From contig CM038050.1 of NCBI GenBank assembly GCA_021397845.1, positions 12,776,471-12,840,470 on the forward strand: a stretch of 64,000 nt of DNA. Reading direction: 5' to 3'. This stretch comes from Areca catechu (taxonomy: Eukaryota > Streptophyta > Magnoliopsida > Arecales > Arecaceae). Each line of letters opens with the position of its first letter. Positions within the stretch are counted from its first letter, which is position 1. The notes beneath the pieces are model-generated. The model searched no databases, was not told the DNA's origin, and saw nothing but the letters and a program-made list of their open reading frames with translations. Positions 34,900-46,235 of this stretch are shown piece after piece. The translations under genes and the position numbers were made by a program.

Positions 34900-35300
34900 C
34901 GATGAGCCGGAGAGGACGCCTGGATCCTCCATGTAGACGGAGCCTCAAACTCCGGCGGGAGCGGAGCTGGCTCATCCTTGCCAACGGCGACGGGGGTCGT
35001 CGCCGGTGCGCACTCCGTTTCCAATTCCCCGCAACAAATAACCAGGCGGAGTACGAGGCACTTCTTGCCGGACTGAGAGTCTCCCGCGAGCTGGGCGTGA
35101 CCAACCTCAGAGCTTTCACTGACTCCCAGCTCGTGGCGGGGCAGGTATCCGGGGAGTACGTCGCACACGACCCCCAAATGGCGAAGTACTTGGAGCTCGT
35201 CAAGGCGGGCGCGTCCAAGTTCCGGCGCTTCAACATCTTCCATATCCCCGCAGGGAGAACGCCCGCGCGGATGCCCTCTCTCGGCTGGCGACCCTGCCGG
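34900..35300 (+). pseudogene. Second (archaeal-type) RNase H of the Tat element
   Basis: A further RNase H lies between the first and the integrase: His-Val-Asp-Gly-Ala-Ser-Asn-Ser-Gly-Gly near 34930 (in a shifted frame), Asn-Asn-Gln-Ala-Glu-Tyr-Glu-Ala-Leu-Leu at 35037-35066 and Phe-Thr-Asp-Ser-Gln-Leu-Val near 35115. These carry the catalytic Asp, Glu and Asp. A dual RNase H is the hallmark of the Tat lineage. Confidence 0.85.
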
Positions 35301-35305
35301 ACACG

Positions 35306-36600
35306 ATGCTGGGACGCGCTCATGTGGAGCGCCTTGAGGTCCCAAGCCTCGAAGCACCGGTGGAGGTCCATCAGGTCAGCCAGGAGCCCAGCTGGATGGA
35401 CAAGTATGCTGCGTATATCGCCAGCGGCACCCTGCCGGAGGACCGAGAGGCGGCTCGCCTCATCAGGAAGAAGGCCGTGCGGTTCGTCCTGATGGACGGG
35501 CAGTTGTATCGAAGGTCCTACTCCTACCCCCTCCTCAAGTGCGTAGGACCCACAGAAGCCAAGCTTGTGCTCCAGGAGATTCACGAAGGCATCTGCGGGA
35601 ACCACGTGGGGGGCAGGGCATTGGCGTACAAGGCCCTCCGTCAGGGCTACTTCTGGGAAACAATGAAGGAAGACGCCGCGACTTCGTGAAGAAGTGCGAC
35701 CGGTGCCAGCGTCACGCCACGGTGCAGCGGCAAACCTCCAAACCAATCTCTCAGCTCTCAGCCCCTGGCCGTTCGCCCAGTGGGGGATGGACCTCCTGGG
35801 CCCATTCCCGCCGGCGTCTGGCCAGCGGAAGTTCTTGATAGTGGCTATCGACTACTTCACGAAGTGGGTCGAGGCCGAACCCTTGGCGAGGATCACCGAA
35901 GCAAACGTCGCCAAGTTCTTCTGGAAGTCCATCGTCTGCCGCTTCGGCCTCCCCCACACCGTGGTCACCGACAACGGACGCCAGTTCGACTGCCGGGAAT
36001 TCGAAGAATTCTGCAGCGACCTCGGCATCAGGCATCGCTTTACCTCGGTGGCGCACCCTCAGACCAACAGGGAGGCCGAAGTCACGAACAGGACCATTCT
36101 TCAGGGCCTCCGCACGCGGCTGGACCAGGCCAAGGGCAGGTGGGCCGACGAGCTTCACCCAGCGTCCTTTGGGCATACCACACCATTCCAAGGACGGCTA
36201 CCGACGAAACCCCGTTCAACCTCGTCTTCGGAGCCGAGGCAGTCATCCCGATCGAGCTCAGCCTACCCACGCTGCGCGTGGAGCAATACGACGAGACAGA
36301 AAACCCAGCCAAGATGATGCTCACCTAGACCTTCTCGAGGAAACGAGGGACAAGGCCCGAATCCGAATGGCGGCGTACCGGCAACGTGTAGCCAGATATT
36401 ACAACTCCCGAGTGCGGCCGAAGGTTTTTCGTCCCGGAGACTTGGTCCTCCGGCGCGCCGAAGCCTCCCAGCCACGGGAATGCGGCAAGCTATCGCCCAA
36501 CTGGGAAGGCCCATATCGGGTGGCAGAAGCCCTCCCTCATGGAGCATATTACTTGGAAGAATTGGGAGGTGCCAGGTTCCCCGGACGTGGAACTCCTTGA
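35306..36600 (+). pseudogene. Tat integrase (frameshifted)
   Basis: The HHCC zinc domain is complete across a frame change: His (35582), His (35602), then Cys-Asp-Arg-Cys (35697-35708). The catalytic core keeps Met-Asp-Leu-Leu-Gly (35786), Val-Thr-Asp-Asn-Gly-Arg (35965) and Asn-Arg-Glu-Ala-Glu-Val (36067), giving the Asp-Asp-Glu triad. The C-terminal part (36350-36600) has Arg-Val-Ala-Arg-Tyr-Tyr-Asn...Phe-Arg-Pro-Gly-Asp-Leu-Val-Leu-Arg and Trp-Glu-Gly-Pro-Tyr-Arg-Val, and no chromodomain, as expected for Tat. Shifts near 35690, 36170 and 36330 break the frame. Confidence 0.9.
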
Positions 36601-36691
36601 ACCTAAGGATGTACTATCAGTGATGTGAGGCTCCCAGTTCCTGTAACAAAGTTCCCCACTTCAAACACTCCCTTCTAACTTCGACGAAAAG

Positions 36692-37460
36692 GCCTACGGC
36701 ATCGGGTTCAGACCGCAGATCCTGGGCTTCGGCCTGGAAGGTGGCGCCGAACCCAGTTCGCCCATGCAAGCCCGGAGAACAGCTCAGCAAGCCACGCAAG
36801 GCTTGAGAAGGCCTGCGGCATCGAGCTCAGTCGGAGATCCTGGGCTTCGGCCTGGAAGGTGGCGCCGAACCTAGTTCGCCCACGCAAGCCGGAGAACAAC
36901 TCAGCAAGCCGCGCAAGGCTTGAAAGGCCTGCGGCATCGAGCTCAGTCCGGAGATCCTGGGATTCGACCTGGAAGGTGGCGCCGAACCCAGTTCGCCCAC
37001 GCAAGCCCGGAGAACAGCTCAGCAAGCCGCGCAAGGCTTGAGAAAGCCTGCGGCATCGAGCTCAGTCCGGAGATCCTGGGCTTCGGCCTGGAAGGTGGGC
37101 CGAAACCAGTTCGCCCACGCAAGCCCGGAGAACAGCTCAGCAAGCCGCGCAAGGCTTGAGAAAGCCTGCGGCATCGAGCTCAGTCGGAGATCCTGGGCTT
37201 CGGCCTGGAAGGTGGCGCCGAACCCAGTTCGCCCACGCAAGCCCGGAGAACAGCTCAGCAAGCCGCGCAAGGCTTGAGAAAGCCTGCGGCATCGAGCTCA
37301 GTCCGGAGATCCTGGGCTTCGGCCTGGAAGGTGGCGCCGAACCCAGTTCGCCCACGCAAGACCGGAGCACAGCCCAGCAAGCCGCGCAAGGCTTGAGAAA
37401 GCCTGCGGCACCGAGCTCAGTCCGGAGATCCTAGGCTCGGCCTGGAAGGCGGTGCAGAAA
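36692..37460 (+). repeat. 118-bp tandem array downstream of pol, 7 copies
   Basis: Units start with GCCT(G/A)CGGCATCG at 36692, 36811, 36927, 37046, 37164, 37282 and 37401, a spacing of 116-119 bp. Copies are about 90% or more alike. Overlapping open frames of 60-108 codons occur on both strands because 118 is not a multiple of three; they show no domain. The array separates pol from the antisense gene. Confidence 0.92.
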
Positions 37461-37798
37461 CCGTGTTGCTGCGCGAGCATGAAAGCGACCCAAAGTCGGG
37501 CCCGCTTAAGGCTTGCTCTGCAGCCGCGCGATCCGGCAGACCCCCAGCCTTCGATTTGAGCAATGGAAGGACCAGGCCTGCAACTGCTTCAAGTATTCCA
37601 TACCAGCATCTCAGAAAGAAAGAAAAAGAAAGGCGAGATGGAATGAAAGAACTCAAGCTTTTGGTAAATAGGGATTTCATTAATACAAGTAGCCAGTACA
37701 AGCTGGGAGTCCCGACAGGCCGGGACTCCCCAAAAGAAGAAAAAACAACAACGACAGAAGCAAAAAGAGAAGAAGATATCCGGAAGAAGGCGCCGGGT

Positions 37799-40041
37799 TC
37801 ACTGAGGTGCGGGATCGGAGCCCTCTGCCGGGGGCGCGGGTGCTGCGTCCTCGACTTCTACGACGGCCGGCTCCTGGGGCTGCTCCGGAGCCGCGGCATC
37901 GCTGGTCGACGGCGCCGCAGGAGTCGCTTCGGCCGTGCCGGAGGCCCTGCTCTCGCCTCCTGGCCTCCTGCCACCGATCACTATCCCGCTCAGATCCAGC
38001 TGGGGGAAGAAGGCCCCCACCTTCTCCCGGCACATCCGGAACCCCTTCAGGAAGGAGTCCACGGCGGCCTCCCGGACTCCGACGTGTACTCGTCGAAAGC
38101 CCGGAATTTGGGGACGGCCTCTTGTGCCTCCCGCTTGGCTGCCTCCAGGAGCCCGTTGACGTACGCGCTCGGTCCTTCACCGCGGCCGTGTCGCCGGGCC
38201 TCCTCCAGCTGGCGCTCCAGCCACTGGGAGTGGGCCTGCAGGCGGGCCTTCTCCGCCACCTCCTCCTCTGTTCGGCGTTGGTTGGAGGTCCGCTCCTCCG
38301 ACAAGGAGGCCTCCACTCCTTGTTCCGCTCCTCGGAACGCGCCAGGTCGGACTGGAGGGCTTGTTTATCGGCTCGCAGCTCGGGCCCCTTCTCCATTAAG
38401 TCCTTGACGTCGGCCGCGAGCTTGCCGAGTCTCAGCTCCCGCTCGGAGTCCCTTTGGCGTTCCCTACGAGGAAGTTCCTCAGTAGGAGAACGTCGTTCCC
38501 GATCTGCAACAACAAAAGCAACACAGGTCAGAATAAAGGAAGCTAAGCCTCGAAAGAAGAAGGAAGAAGCTCGGACTTACCGTGAAGAGCTGCGGGAGGA
38601 TCCCGAGCAGCGCGTCTGCGTAATCTCGGCCGCCCTGAGCTCGGCGGTCCGGGCGGTGGAGGCGTACTCCATGACCTTCTCCGCCAGCCCCTTGTCGAGG
38701 ATGACCGAGTCCCGGTGGGTGAGCACCGGTGCCGAAGCCTTCGGGCCGGCTCCTGCGGCGGCCGCCCCCTCAGCTGAGGCCGCAACGACGGGCCGGCGGC
38801 GGCCACAGGCGGCGCTGTCGAGGCGGCAGCGACGACGGGCCCGGCGCTGGGCGGAGCAGCAGGCGGTGGAGCCCTCTCGGCAGCGGCGCCACCAGGTCGC
38901 GCGGCCGGGGCATCAGCAGCCCCGCCCTGAGTTCGCCTGGGCGGGAGAACGACAGCAATCGGGCTGGGCACGGTCGCCGTCACGACCTCCCGGCTCGTCT
39001 CCGTGCGAGCCCTCTTCGCCGCGGGCTCGTCCACCTCAACGACATCCCGCTGGGCTGCCCCCTCCAAGAGGTTCTCCAGTGAAAATTTCATCCCTGCAAA
39101 ACAAAGGAACGGAAAGTCAGCCGGCTCAGTTATAAAGAAGAAGGGGGGCAGAAATCAAAGTGGAGCCGAGTCTCACCCGTCTCGCGGATGGGACTGATCC
39201 CGGCCTCAAAAAGATTCTGCTCAGAGAGCAGAACCTCGAGTGCCGGGACCACGTCGCTCAGGAGCTGGGGGTAGGACTCCTGGTCCGCCGACTCGACCCG
39301 AGGGTTCCGGTTCGGGGTCCGGTCCGGTTCACTCCAGGCCCAGTCGACGTCTTCGACTGAGGCAAAGAAAAACGGTTTTTCCAGCCCTTCACCGAGGAAG
39401 GGATGTCGAACCGGAGACACCTGGGCCGGGGTGAAATGTACACCAGCCGTCATCGGTGGAGCACTTCTTTGGTGAACAAGGCCCTGAAGAGGGAGAAACG
39501 GGCAACGAACCCGTGGAAATGACAGAAGACAATGAAAGAAAAGATGACCCGGATGGCGTTGGGAGCCAGCTGGGCCGGGACAAGCCGAAAATGGCTAAGG
39601 AAGGAAAGAAAGAAGGGGTGCAGAGGAAACCGAAGACCCCAAGGAGGAAGTCTTCGTAGAAGGCAATGCGGCCGGGGCCACTCATGGTGACGCGCTCCCG
39701 GACCGCGGAACAAACAAGCGGATGGACTCCGGGATGCCGTAAGCATCCCGGAGCAGAGAAAGATCACCTTCGGTCATGGTGGAGGCATGACCGGAGGGAC
39801 CGGCGGGAAGAGAAGGAGGTGCAGGAAGAGCAGAAGAGACGGGAAGAGAGCGAAGGGGGATAGCAGGAGCAACCGGAGGAGGCCGGGTCCCCCTAGGGAT
39901 GCCAATGGTGACACCCCCGGGTTGCAGACGCCGGCGGATCTCCTCCGGGATCGTCTCCTCATCTGAGGAGGAAGAAGATGGAGTCCTCGCCGGGATGGAC
40001 CGGCCTCGTCGGGTTGGAAGAGACATGGCGACGGGCGCCAT
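37799..40041 (-). pseudogene. Antisense intron-containing gene of the Tat element (PF04195-like)
   Basis: On the minus strand an ATG at 40041 begins a Ser/Glu/Pro-rich N-terminus. A region like the plant 'putative gypsy-type transposon' domain (PF04195) follows at about 39760-39360, with Tyr-Gly-Ile-Pro-Glu, Leu-Arg-Phe-Pro-Leu-His-Pro-Phe-Phe, Leu-Ala-Pro-Asn-Ala-Ile-Arg and Ser-Ser-Val-Lys-Gly-Trp-Lys. Two introns with GT-AG ends are visible: 39176-39094 and 38580-38504. Exon 2 is Ala/Pro-rich. Exon 3 has a Glu/Arg/Leu-rich coiled-coil stretch (38400-38050) and an acidic tail ending at a stop at 37799. Three or four single-base shifts break exon 1. Some Tat relatives carry antisense extra genes of unknown role; the function here is unknown. 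Confidence 0.7.
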
Positions 40042-40514
40042 GGAGAAGAAAAGGACAGAGGATCGAAGAGCAAAGAAAAGAGAGGAAAGGAAGGGGACCG
40101 GAGAAGGAGAAGGAGGCACTCACCGAAAATGCGCCAGACGAGTGCAAGGCAACGGGAGTTAGTCTGCAGCAAACCGCCCACGGAGCAAGGGGAAAGGCCT
40201 CATTCTGGAAAGTCCCCACCCTTTCAAACTCAGCCGACAGCGGCCGTACCCGTCATTCCGCTTCAGGCCACTGGATGATCGCCACGTGGGCGCACGCCCG
40301 ACACCGACGCCTCGTTAGCAGAGTAACGGCCTCTGCCTCGAAGCGACGCATTAATTGCAGGCAAGTGGGCGACGCGTGGCGGCTCCCCATAGGTTTTCAA
40401 TCGCATCGAGCCACGGCGATGAGGATCGTGGCAATTATGATGCAAGATCTTCGCCTCCCCACGTCATGTCCGCATTTAATCCCGACGTTCCGTTCTACGA
40501 CATCCGACGGAACG
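40042..40514. other. Spacer between antisense gene start and 3' LTR
   Basis: On the minus strand this is the upstream region of the antisense gene. No clear TATA box was seen. It contains several ACGTGG and GCCACG words that would fit plant G-box-like sites, but this is only a sequence resemblance. Confidence 0.3.
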
Positions 40515-40531
40515 GCGGGCTGGGGGGCAAC
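40515..40531 (+). promoter_or_regulatory. Polypurine tract of the Tat element
   Basis: GGGCTGGGGGGCAAC ends exactly at the 3' LTR, the expected plus-strand priming site. Confidence 0.7.
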
Positions 40532-42069
40532 TGTTACAGCCATGACAGTGACGTGGCCAGGCTCAGGTACCGCCGAATGCGATCGAGCCACGTGGAGGTT
40601 TTCCCGGCCAAGTCGGCGCCACGTCTTCGAGGCCAGGATCGGCAAGATTACACCGCCCGACGACTGTCTAAGGCAAACCGCCTTCGCCGAGGTCGAGCTC
40701 GGCTCGGAGTTCCTCTGCCCCCTCATTGGCGCCCGGGCCGGGGGGGTCCGCCTAAGTGAGGTCGGCCGAAGCCAGGCGACCTCCTGCCACCTCGCCAGGT
40801 GTCCACCCAGGAGGGGTCCGCCTAGGCCGAGGTCGGCGGGTCCTTCGCCCTTCGCCAGGTGAACACCCGGAGACGGGACCACCTCGGTCGAAGCCAGGCG
40901 ACCTCCTGCCACCTCGCCAGGCGTCCACCCAGGAGGGCTCCACCTAAGCCGAGGTCGGCCGGTCCTTCGCCCTTCGCCAGGTGGCCACCCGGAGACGGGT
41001 CCACCTCGGCCAAAGCCAGGCGACCTCCTGCCACCTTGCCAGGTGTCCACCCGGAGGGGTCCACCTAAGCCGAGGTCGGCCGGTCCTTCGCCCTTCGCCA
41101 GGTGAACACCGGAGACGGGACACCTCGGTCGAAGCCAGGCGACCTCCTGCCACCTCGCCAGGTGTCCACCCAGGAGGGGTCCACCTAAGCCGAGGTCGGC
41201 TGATCCCTCGCCCTCGCCAGTTGGCCCCCGGAGACGGGTCCAACTCAGCAAGGTCAGACCGCTCGTACGGAGAAGGCCCCAGGGAGAGAGACGGGCCCCG
41301 AGGCCATCCCTCGGGCCATACGAATCCCAGACGGTGCCCCGTACGGAGGGCGGCGGCACGCAGAACATCACTAGCATCGGCCCGACAGGTCCCGCAGCCG
41401 AGAGACGCGATCCTGACGGAACAGGCCCCATAGATAGATGGCGCCCATGCTTGAGGAAGAGAGCGCTCTCACTGGGCCCGAGGCCTGACCGGCCGCCCTG
41501 CCAGCGCCGCCCTCCCCTCTTTCTCTTCTGTCTTTGCCTTTTCCCTGCTGGGCCCGGCGGACGAGGTCGGAAAGCCGCCTGGCCCCCTTCACCGAAAAGG
41601 GAAAAGAGAAAAGGACGGGGAGGGGAAGTCTCAAGGAGAGAAAGAAACAAGCGCACGACGAAAGAGAATAAAGAGGGAAGAATCTGGGGACGACAAGGTA
41701 AGCCAACCAGCCGGGGACAAGGAGGAAGCACCGGCAAAAGGCCTCGCTCCGAGAGAGAAACCAGAGATCCCGAGAGGGGAACACTGGGTGTGAGCTCGGC
41801 AAGGAGGCCCAGCCGAGATTCTGGTCCCCAGAGCGCTTTCTTCACCAGTTAACTCTCTAAGTCTGGGACCCTTTCGAGGGTCCGGTGGAGAGTCTGTTCC
41901 TTCTCGTCGTCTACTGACTTGACCGTCGGAGCTTCCTCGCCGGGATCCCGGCCAGGGTCTTCTAACCCCCTTTTTTGCAGGTTCTCCGCGGGAAGGGAGG
42001 CTCCCTCGCCAGGCGGTCAGGAGGGATCGGCGGATCCGTGGCACGGGCGCGGCGGCGAGAGCGGCAACA
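40532..42069 (+). repeat. 3' LTR of the Tat element
   Basis: It starts TGTTACAGCC and ends GGCAACA. Over the first 830 bp it differs from the 5' LTR by roughly 1.5-2% substitutions, mostly transitions, and by a similar number of one-base indels in C or G runs (counted by eye). The 121-bp repeats recur at 40768, 40890, 41012 and 41131. Confidence 0.92.
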
Positions 42070-42189
42070 TATGTATTATAATATTATATTTATTATATTA
42101 TATTATATTAATTTATATTATATTTTTAATGTAAAATAATTATTGTAATATATTTATATAATATATTATTATAGAAGTAAAAAAATTCA
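42070..42189. other. AT-rich host DNA continuing from 29596
   Basis: ATTATATTATA-type words match the character of 29437-29594, consistent with a single tract split by the Tat insertion. Confidence 0.6.
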
Positions 42190-44395
42190 TTCGGTCCTGA
42201 CACAGCATCATCCCTGTTGGATGGCGTGTCCACATGCTTCGCGCGGCATCCCCAAGTCTCTCATCAAAAAGAAGATAATAGATCCACTTGTCCTAGAGGA
42301 AGGCTCGACCCAGACCTTCACTTCGCTACCTAACTTGCACTAGGCGAGCCAATCGTGAGCACCATCGACGTCATGGGGAGCAATTCGGCACCTCGTCCAG
42401 CTTGCCCCGGTCTGCCTCAGGTACGTTCGGCGCAACTCGTGCGGCCGTCCGGCTCCACGACCGCCTTCGCCCGGACACAGCACCTCGGCAGGCTTGCCTC
42501 TATGCCACTTCAGCCCGGCCCGACTGTGCCTCGAGGCCGGCCACGTCCGGCTCCCTACATGCTTCGGCCCAGTCTGGCGCTATGGGCATGGGCTCGCACA
42601 TCTGGAACCAGTTCGTCCGCTCCGATCCGGGTCCACCCGCTAGCGGCGTCTCGGCGTCGATGGGAGGCAGTGCACGAGCCAGCTCAGCCCATTCCGGCCG
42701 TGCCTGGCTCCGCCCATGTCGACCATATTGCTGTGACAGCGTGGAGCCCAACCTGAAGACGAAGCTTTCTGGTTTCGTCCGCCTCAATCCGACAGGTCCC
42801 GAGGTCAGCTCAGTGCCTTGGGCACGCCCGAATGGCTATGCCAGCGCTCCAGTCCGGCTCCGCTCATGGCACGCTCGCCTCCATCTGGACTCAATGCCCC
42901 GGCCATTCTGGCACGCCCGCAATCCGTCTAGTCTTCTCAGTCCTGGCCATTCCAGCGTGCTCGCAAGGGTCCGGAGGCACGCTCGCAGGGGTCCAGAGGC
43001 GCGCCCACATGGCTGTGCCCGCCTCGGCCCCAACACTTCAGTGGCCAGTCCGGCACGCATGAACGGGTCCGACATACACCGAGGCCGGCACGGCGCCTCT
43101 GGCTCTGCCCCACTCCAGCCGCATCCGATGCGGTGCCTTGGCCCCTATGGCGGCTCCATGGCAGCACAGCCCGCTCGTCGCTTGGGCGTAGCACGCACTG
43201 GGAGCACCCCAGCTCCAGTTGCCCGCGCCAGCCAGCACTACCGTGGTATCCTCCCTGGCGTGGAGTCCTCAACTGCAGGCCACTCCAGTGTGGCATCCTC
43301 CGCCCGCATGGAGTTCGTCAGTTCCAACTCTGCTCTGCCCGCGACACGCTCACCTCGGTCCGGCATGACCTGGGTTCTCGCTCCGATCCGGCTCCGCCCG
43401 CTGGGGGCATCTCGGCGTCGATGGGAGGCAGTGCACGAGCCAGCTCTGTCCACGTCGCCCACGTCGCCATGCATGAAGTCCTGCCCCAGAGCAGCTGGCT
43501 CCGTGCTCATGGGAGCCTCCGCCCCTCGCCTCGGTCCACGAGCCTTGCCTCAAGCATGCTCCCCGAAGAGCAAATACGAGGAGACCTGGATGGTAACCCC
43601 GACACGTAAAGTCTAGCATGCACCCCCTATAAAGGAGGGCTACACTGGAGCTTCACAGGCCTACCATGGCCTAACATGCTTATCCCAACCTCTCAGGTCA
43701 CTATTAACACCATTTGGAAAAAAAGTACTCCACCGAGGTGCTATGCTCCTTCACCAACCTTCTGAACCACCTGGAAGAAGAAGATTCACACAACCAATCC
43801 TAGACTCTAGAATATGGGCATATAGGAGCCTCACGGGCCTATGTCAAGAAGAGCACGCCTCCCTAAATGACAGGAGCAATCTAATATAGTAAGAGGGATC
43901 TCCGACCAAAGTAAGAAAACTACTACAAGCTCATTGACCAGCTCCCGGGCCATTATTTTCCTACACAGCTCGGTTGCTCCCAAGAGAAAAAAACCAAATA
44001 ACTTAAGCATCGGAGTGTCCCCATCTTCGGTACCCCCGGCTGGGACTTTTTGCAGGTTTCCATTCGTGAGGAGCTTTCGAGAAAAGGACATCATCCCACC
44101 GAAGTGGCTAGCAGGACGGCCAACAACTCCAAGCCTCCAGGGGCTGGTGATCTCAAAGCAAGCCAGAAGGAGCCAGACAAGGGCAGGAGGGATATTTGAA
44201 AACCTCTTCAAGAACTCCTGCTACTCTCATTCTCATAATGACCCCTCCGAACACGGTGACTCCACCAAGTCTCGTAGAGGAGGGCATGTTCCCCTTGATC
44301 GCCTCCAATCGACGAACCCGGTGATGCTGGCGGGGAATCTACTCACCTAGGACATGTAAGAGCTGCAGGCTACGACGATCTAGACGACAACACAT
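42190..44395 (+). mobile_element. GC-rich insertion, probable solo LTR or LTR-retroelement fragment
   Basis: A sharp GC step separates it from AT-rich DNA on both sides. It has a TATA box (CCTATAAAGG) near 43629, a pyrimidine/G-rich TTTTTGCAGG near 44050 and ends in GACAACA, all LTR-like. A 35-bp phrase around TCGGCGTCGATGGGAGGCAG is repeated at about 42650 and 43412. No primer binding site, gag or pol domain is seen. A 404-codon open frame at 42402-43616 has no domain, resembles other frames of the same DNA and lies upstream of the TATA box, so it is treated as a by-product. Confidence 0.45.
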
Positions 44396-44518
44396 ATCAA
44401 ATATTATATTATTATAAATATATATTTTAATATTTTTATTTTTATTTCTAAATTCTTTATTAATTTGTAATGTTTTTTTAATATTTTTATTTGTTAATAT
44501 ATATTTCAATATAACTGC

Positions 44519-44568
44519 ATGCTCGATTGCAAGTTCTCTTAAAGAAAACTTGCATGTTGAGCATGCAT
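44519..44568. repeat. 50-bp near-perfect hairpin
   Basis: GCATGCTC...GCAAGTT and its complement AACTTGC...GAGCATGC face each other across a short AAAG-centred loop. It lies in AT-rich DNA and is not followed by a gene. Confidence 0.75.
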
Positions 44569-45461
44569 CTTTTTAAATATTTTTTTTAATTTTTTTAATT
44601 TTAAAAAAATTATTTATATTTTTGATTGGAAATAAACTCGTAGTTTGAGTTTGTGTTTTCACTTATTTCTCCCTCCGTTCAAAATTGTGATATATTAAGA
44701 AATATATGTAATTTACAAAAATCATAGATTTTATCTACGATTTTTGCACGTGGATTGCCATGTAAGACAAAAGATAATAGTTTGGTAAATAAGCTTAAAA
44801 CTAAGATACTTTTATAAATAAATAAAAAAAATTATATTGTTTTTAAACAATCTTCGGACTCAAGAGTGTACTGATCCGAATGAAATATGAATACTACTTT
44901 TCTCACAACTAGTTGGCAGGAATTCGAGTATTGTTTCGATATATTTGATGAGAAAGTCCGAAAATAAAATAAAAAATAAAAAAATAGTCTAAAAATAAAA
45001 TCAAAAAAAAAATTAATAAAATAATCTTAGAGTCCCAGTTGATTGGTTGTAGTGAAAAGTTAGGAATATATATAACAAATCCCGTTCACTCGGCTGATAC
45101 CAGTAGTAGTCAGGTTGACGTACTCATTTTCGGATGGGGAACGTGGAAAAATTAATATGCACCGTACTCATTTGGGTGGGGAATGGCTGCAGAAAAATTA
45201 ATATGCATCGTGATCGAACATTTCCTAGCTGGAGTTGGATTTCCTAGCTGGAGTTGGGAGATTGTCTGGAAGTGGCGACATCCGGGATCTAACTTCTCCA
45301 CTTTTTGTTTACCTATATATATATATATTATATATATATATATGAATACTATTTTATTTTTTTTCCTTCGTAGAACACCTTACTACCTTAACCTTTAGGT
45401 AGGCGTTTCCTAGGCCGTCGTCCGCGTTGACCACGTGTACCACGTGACGTGACGAAAAATA
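44569..45461. other. AT-rich intergenic DNA
   Basis: No gene was recognised. A (TA)n stretch lies at 45313-45344, and the phrase GGATTTCCTAGCTGGAGTTGG is duplicated near 45230-45257. Confidence 0.45.
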
Positions 45462-46235
45462 ACGCAGATCTTCGAATTTTTTTAAATAATATAAAAAAAT
45501 ATTTATTATTTTAGGTGTTTTGAAATATATTTATAAAAATAGGTATTTCTTGGAGATGTGACAACCAGCATGGATTTGAAAAATAATTAATATAATTAAT
45601 GTCTTGCTACTGATCCGGCTTCCAGTCCTATCATCGGTCCAACGACTTTCGATAGTTCGTACTTTGTCCCGTGCCCGCATGCCTGATGCCGAGCATTCAA
45701 AATATCATGTTTCATGCTACTTGTGGCTCGTGCCCGATAGACTATGGCGGTGGTACTCGGCTACAGCCCGATCGAGGTTTAGAGTTTAGGATTTACGGTT
45801 TAAAATTTAGGATTTAGGATTTTGAAGCGGGGACGATCGATTGCTTATCGGTATATCGAGATGCAGGACGATTCTAGACTCGAAACAATTAATATAACAA
45901 TTATTGAATTACTCTCATTCAATAAAATTAATTATTTTTTTATATATTTATATTTTTAATATAAATTTTAATTTTTAATTATTAATTTTTTAAAAAAAAT
46001 TTAGTATTGAAATTATATTTGGAAAAGACGATTCCATCAATTTTTTTGCCAACGACGATTGCAATCGGTAAAGATGATTTCAACTCAATTTGAAATCATC
46101 TTCACCAAAAATGTTTTCATATCATGCTGGTCTGCGACATAATTCAAAAACATTAATTTTTATAAATATACTCTCAAACACTTATATCTGTAAATATATT
46201 TTTTATATTTTTAAAAAATCTGGATATAAATTTGC
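45462..46235 (-). mobile_element. Short non-autonomous element, foldback family, copy 3
   Basis: In reverse orientation it is colinear with 27292-27960: TTTAAATAATATAAAAAAATATTTA-like ends, the GAAATCATCTTCACC / GATGATTTCAA block (46070-46110), the AT-rich middle with a conserved TATTAATT-GTTTCGAGTC phrase, telomere-like words (45778-45825) and the GCATGCCTGATGCC region (45680). It is slightly longer because of an extra segment at 45560-45600. There is no coding capacity. Confidence 0.75.

Larger units (their letters stand above)
29597..42069 (+). mobile_element. Tat-lineage Ty3/gypsy retrotransposon, 12.5 kb
   Basis: It has both LTRs, a primer binding site, gag, protease, RT, RNase H, a second (archaeal-type) RNase H, integrase, a 118-bp tandem array, an antisense gene and a polypurine tract. 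RT before integrase defines Ty3/gypsy. The second RNase H and the extra gene downstream of pol are traits of the Tat lineage. Flanks AATGT (if the first LTR base is lost) and TATGT agree at 4 of 5 bases. It is strikingly GC-rich within AT-rich host DNA. Reading frames are broken by many single-base shifts but few stops. Confidence 0.92.

Noticed and set aside
36692..37480. Chains of 60-108 codon frames on both strands
   Set aside because: Generated by the 118-bp tandem repeat shifting frame each unit.
42402..43616. 404-codon + strand open frame
   Set aside because: GC-rich and repeat-containing with no domain, and upstream of the only TATA box of the block; more likely a by-product of an LTR.
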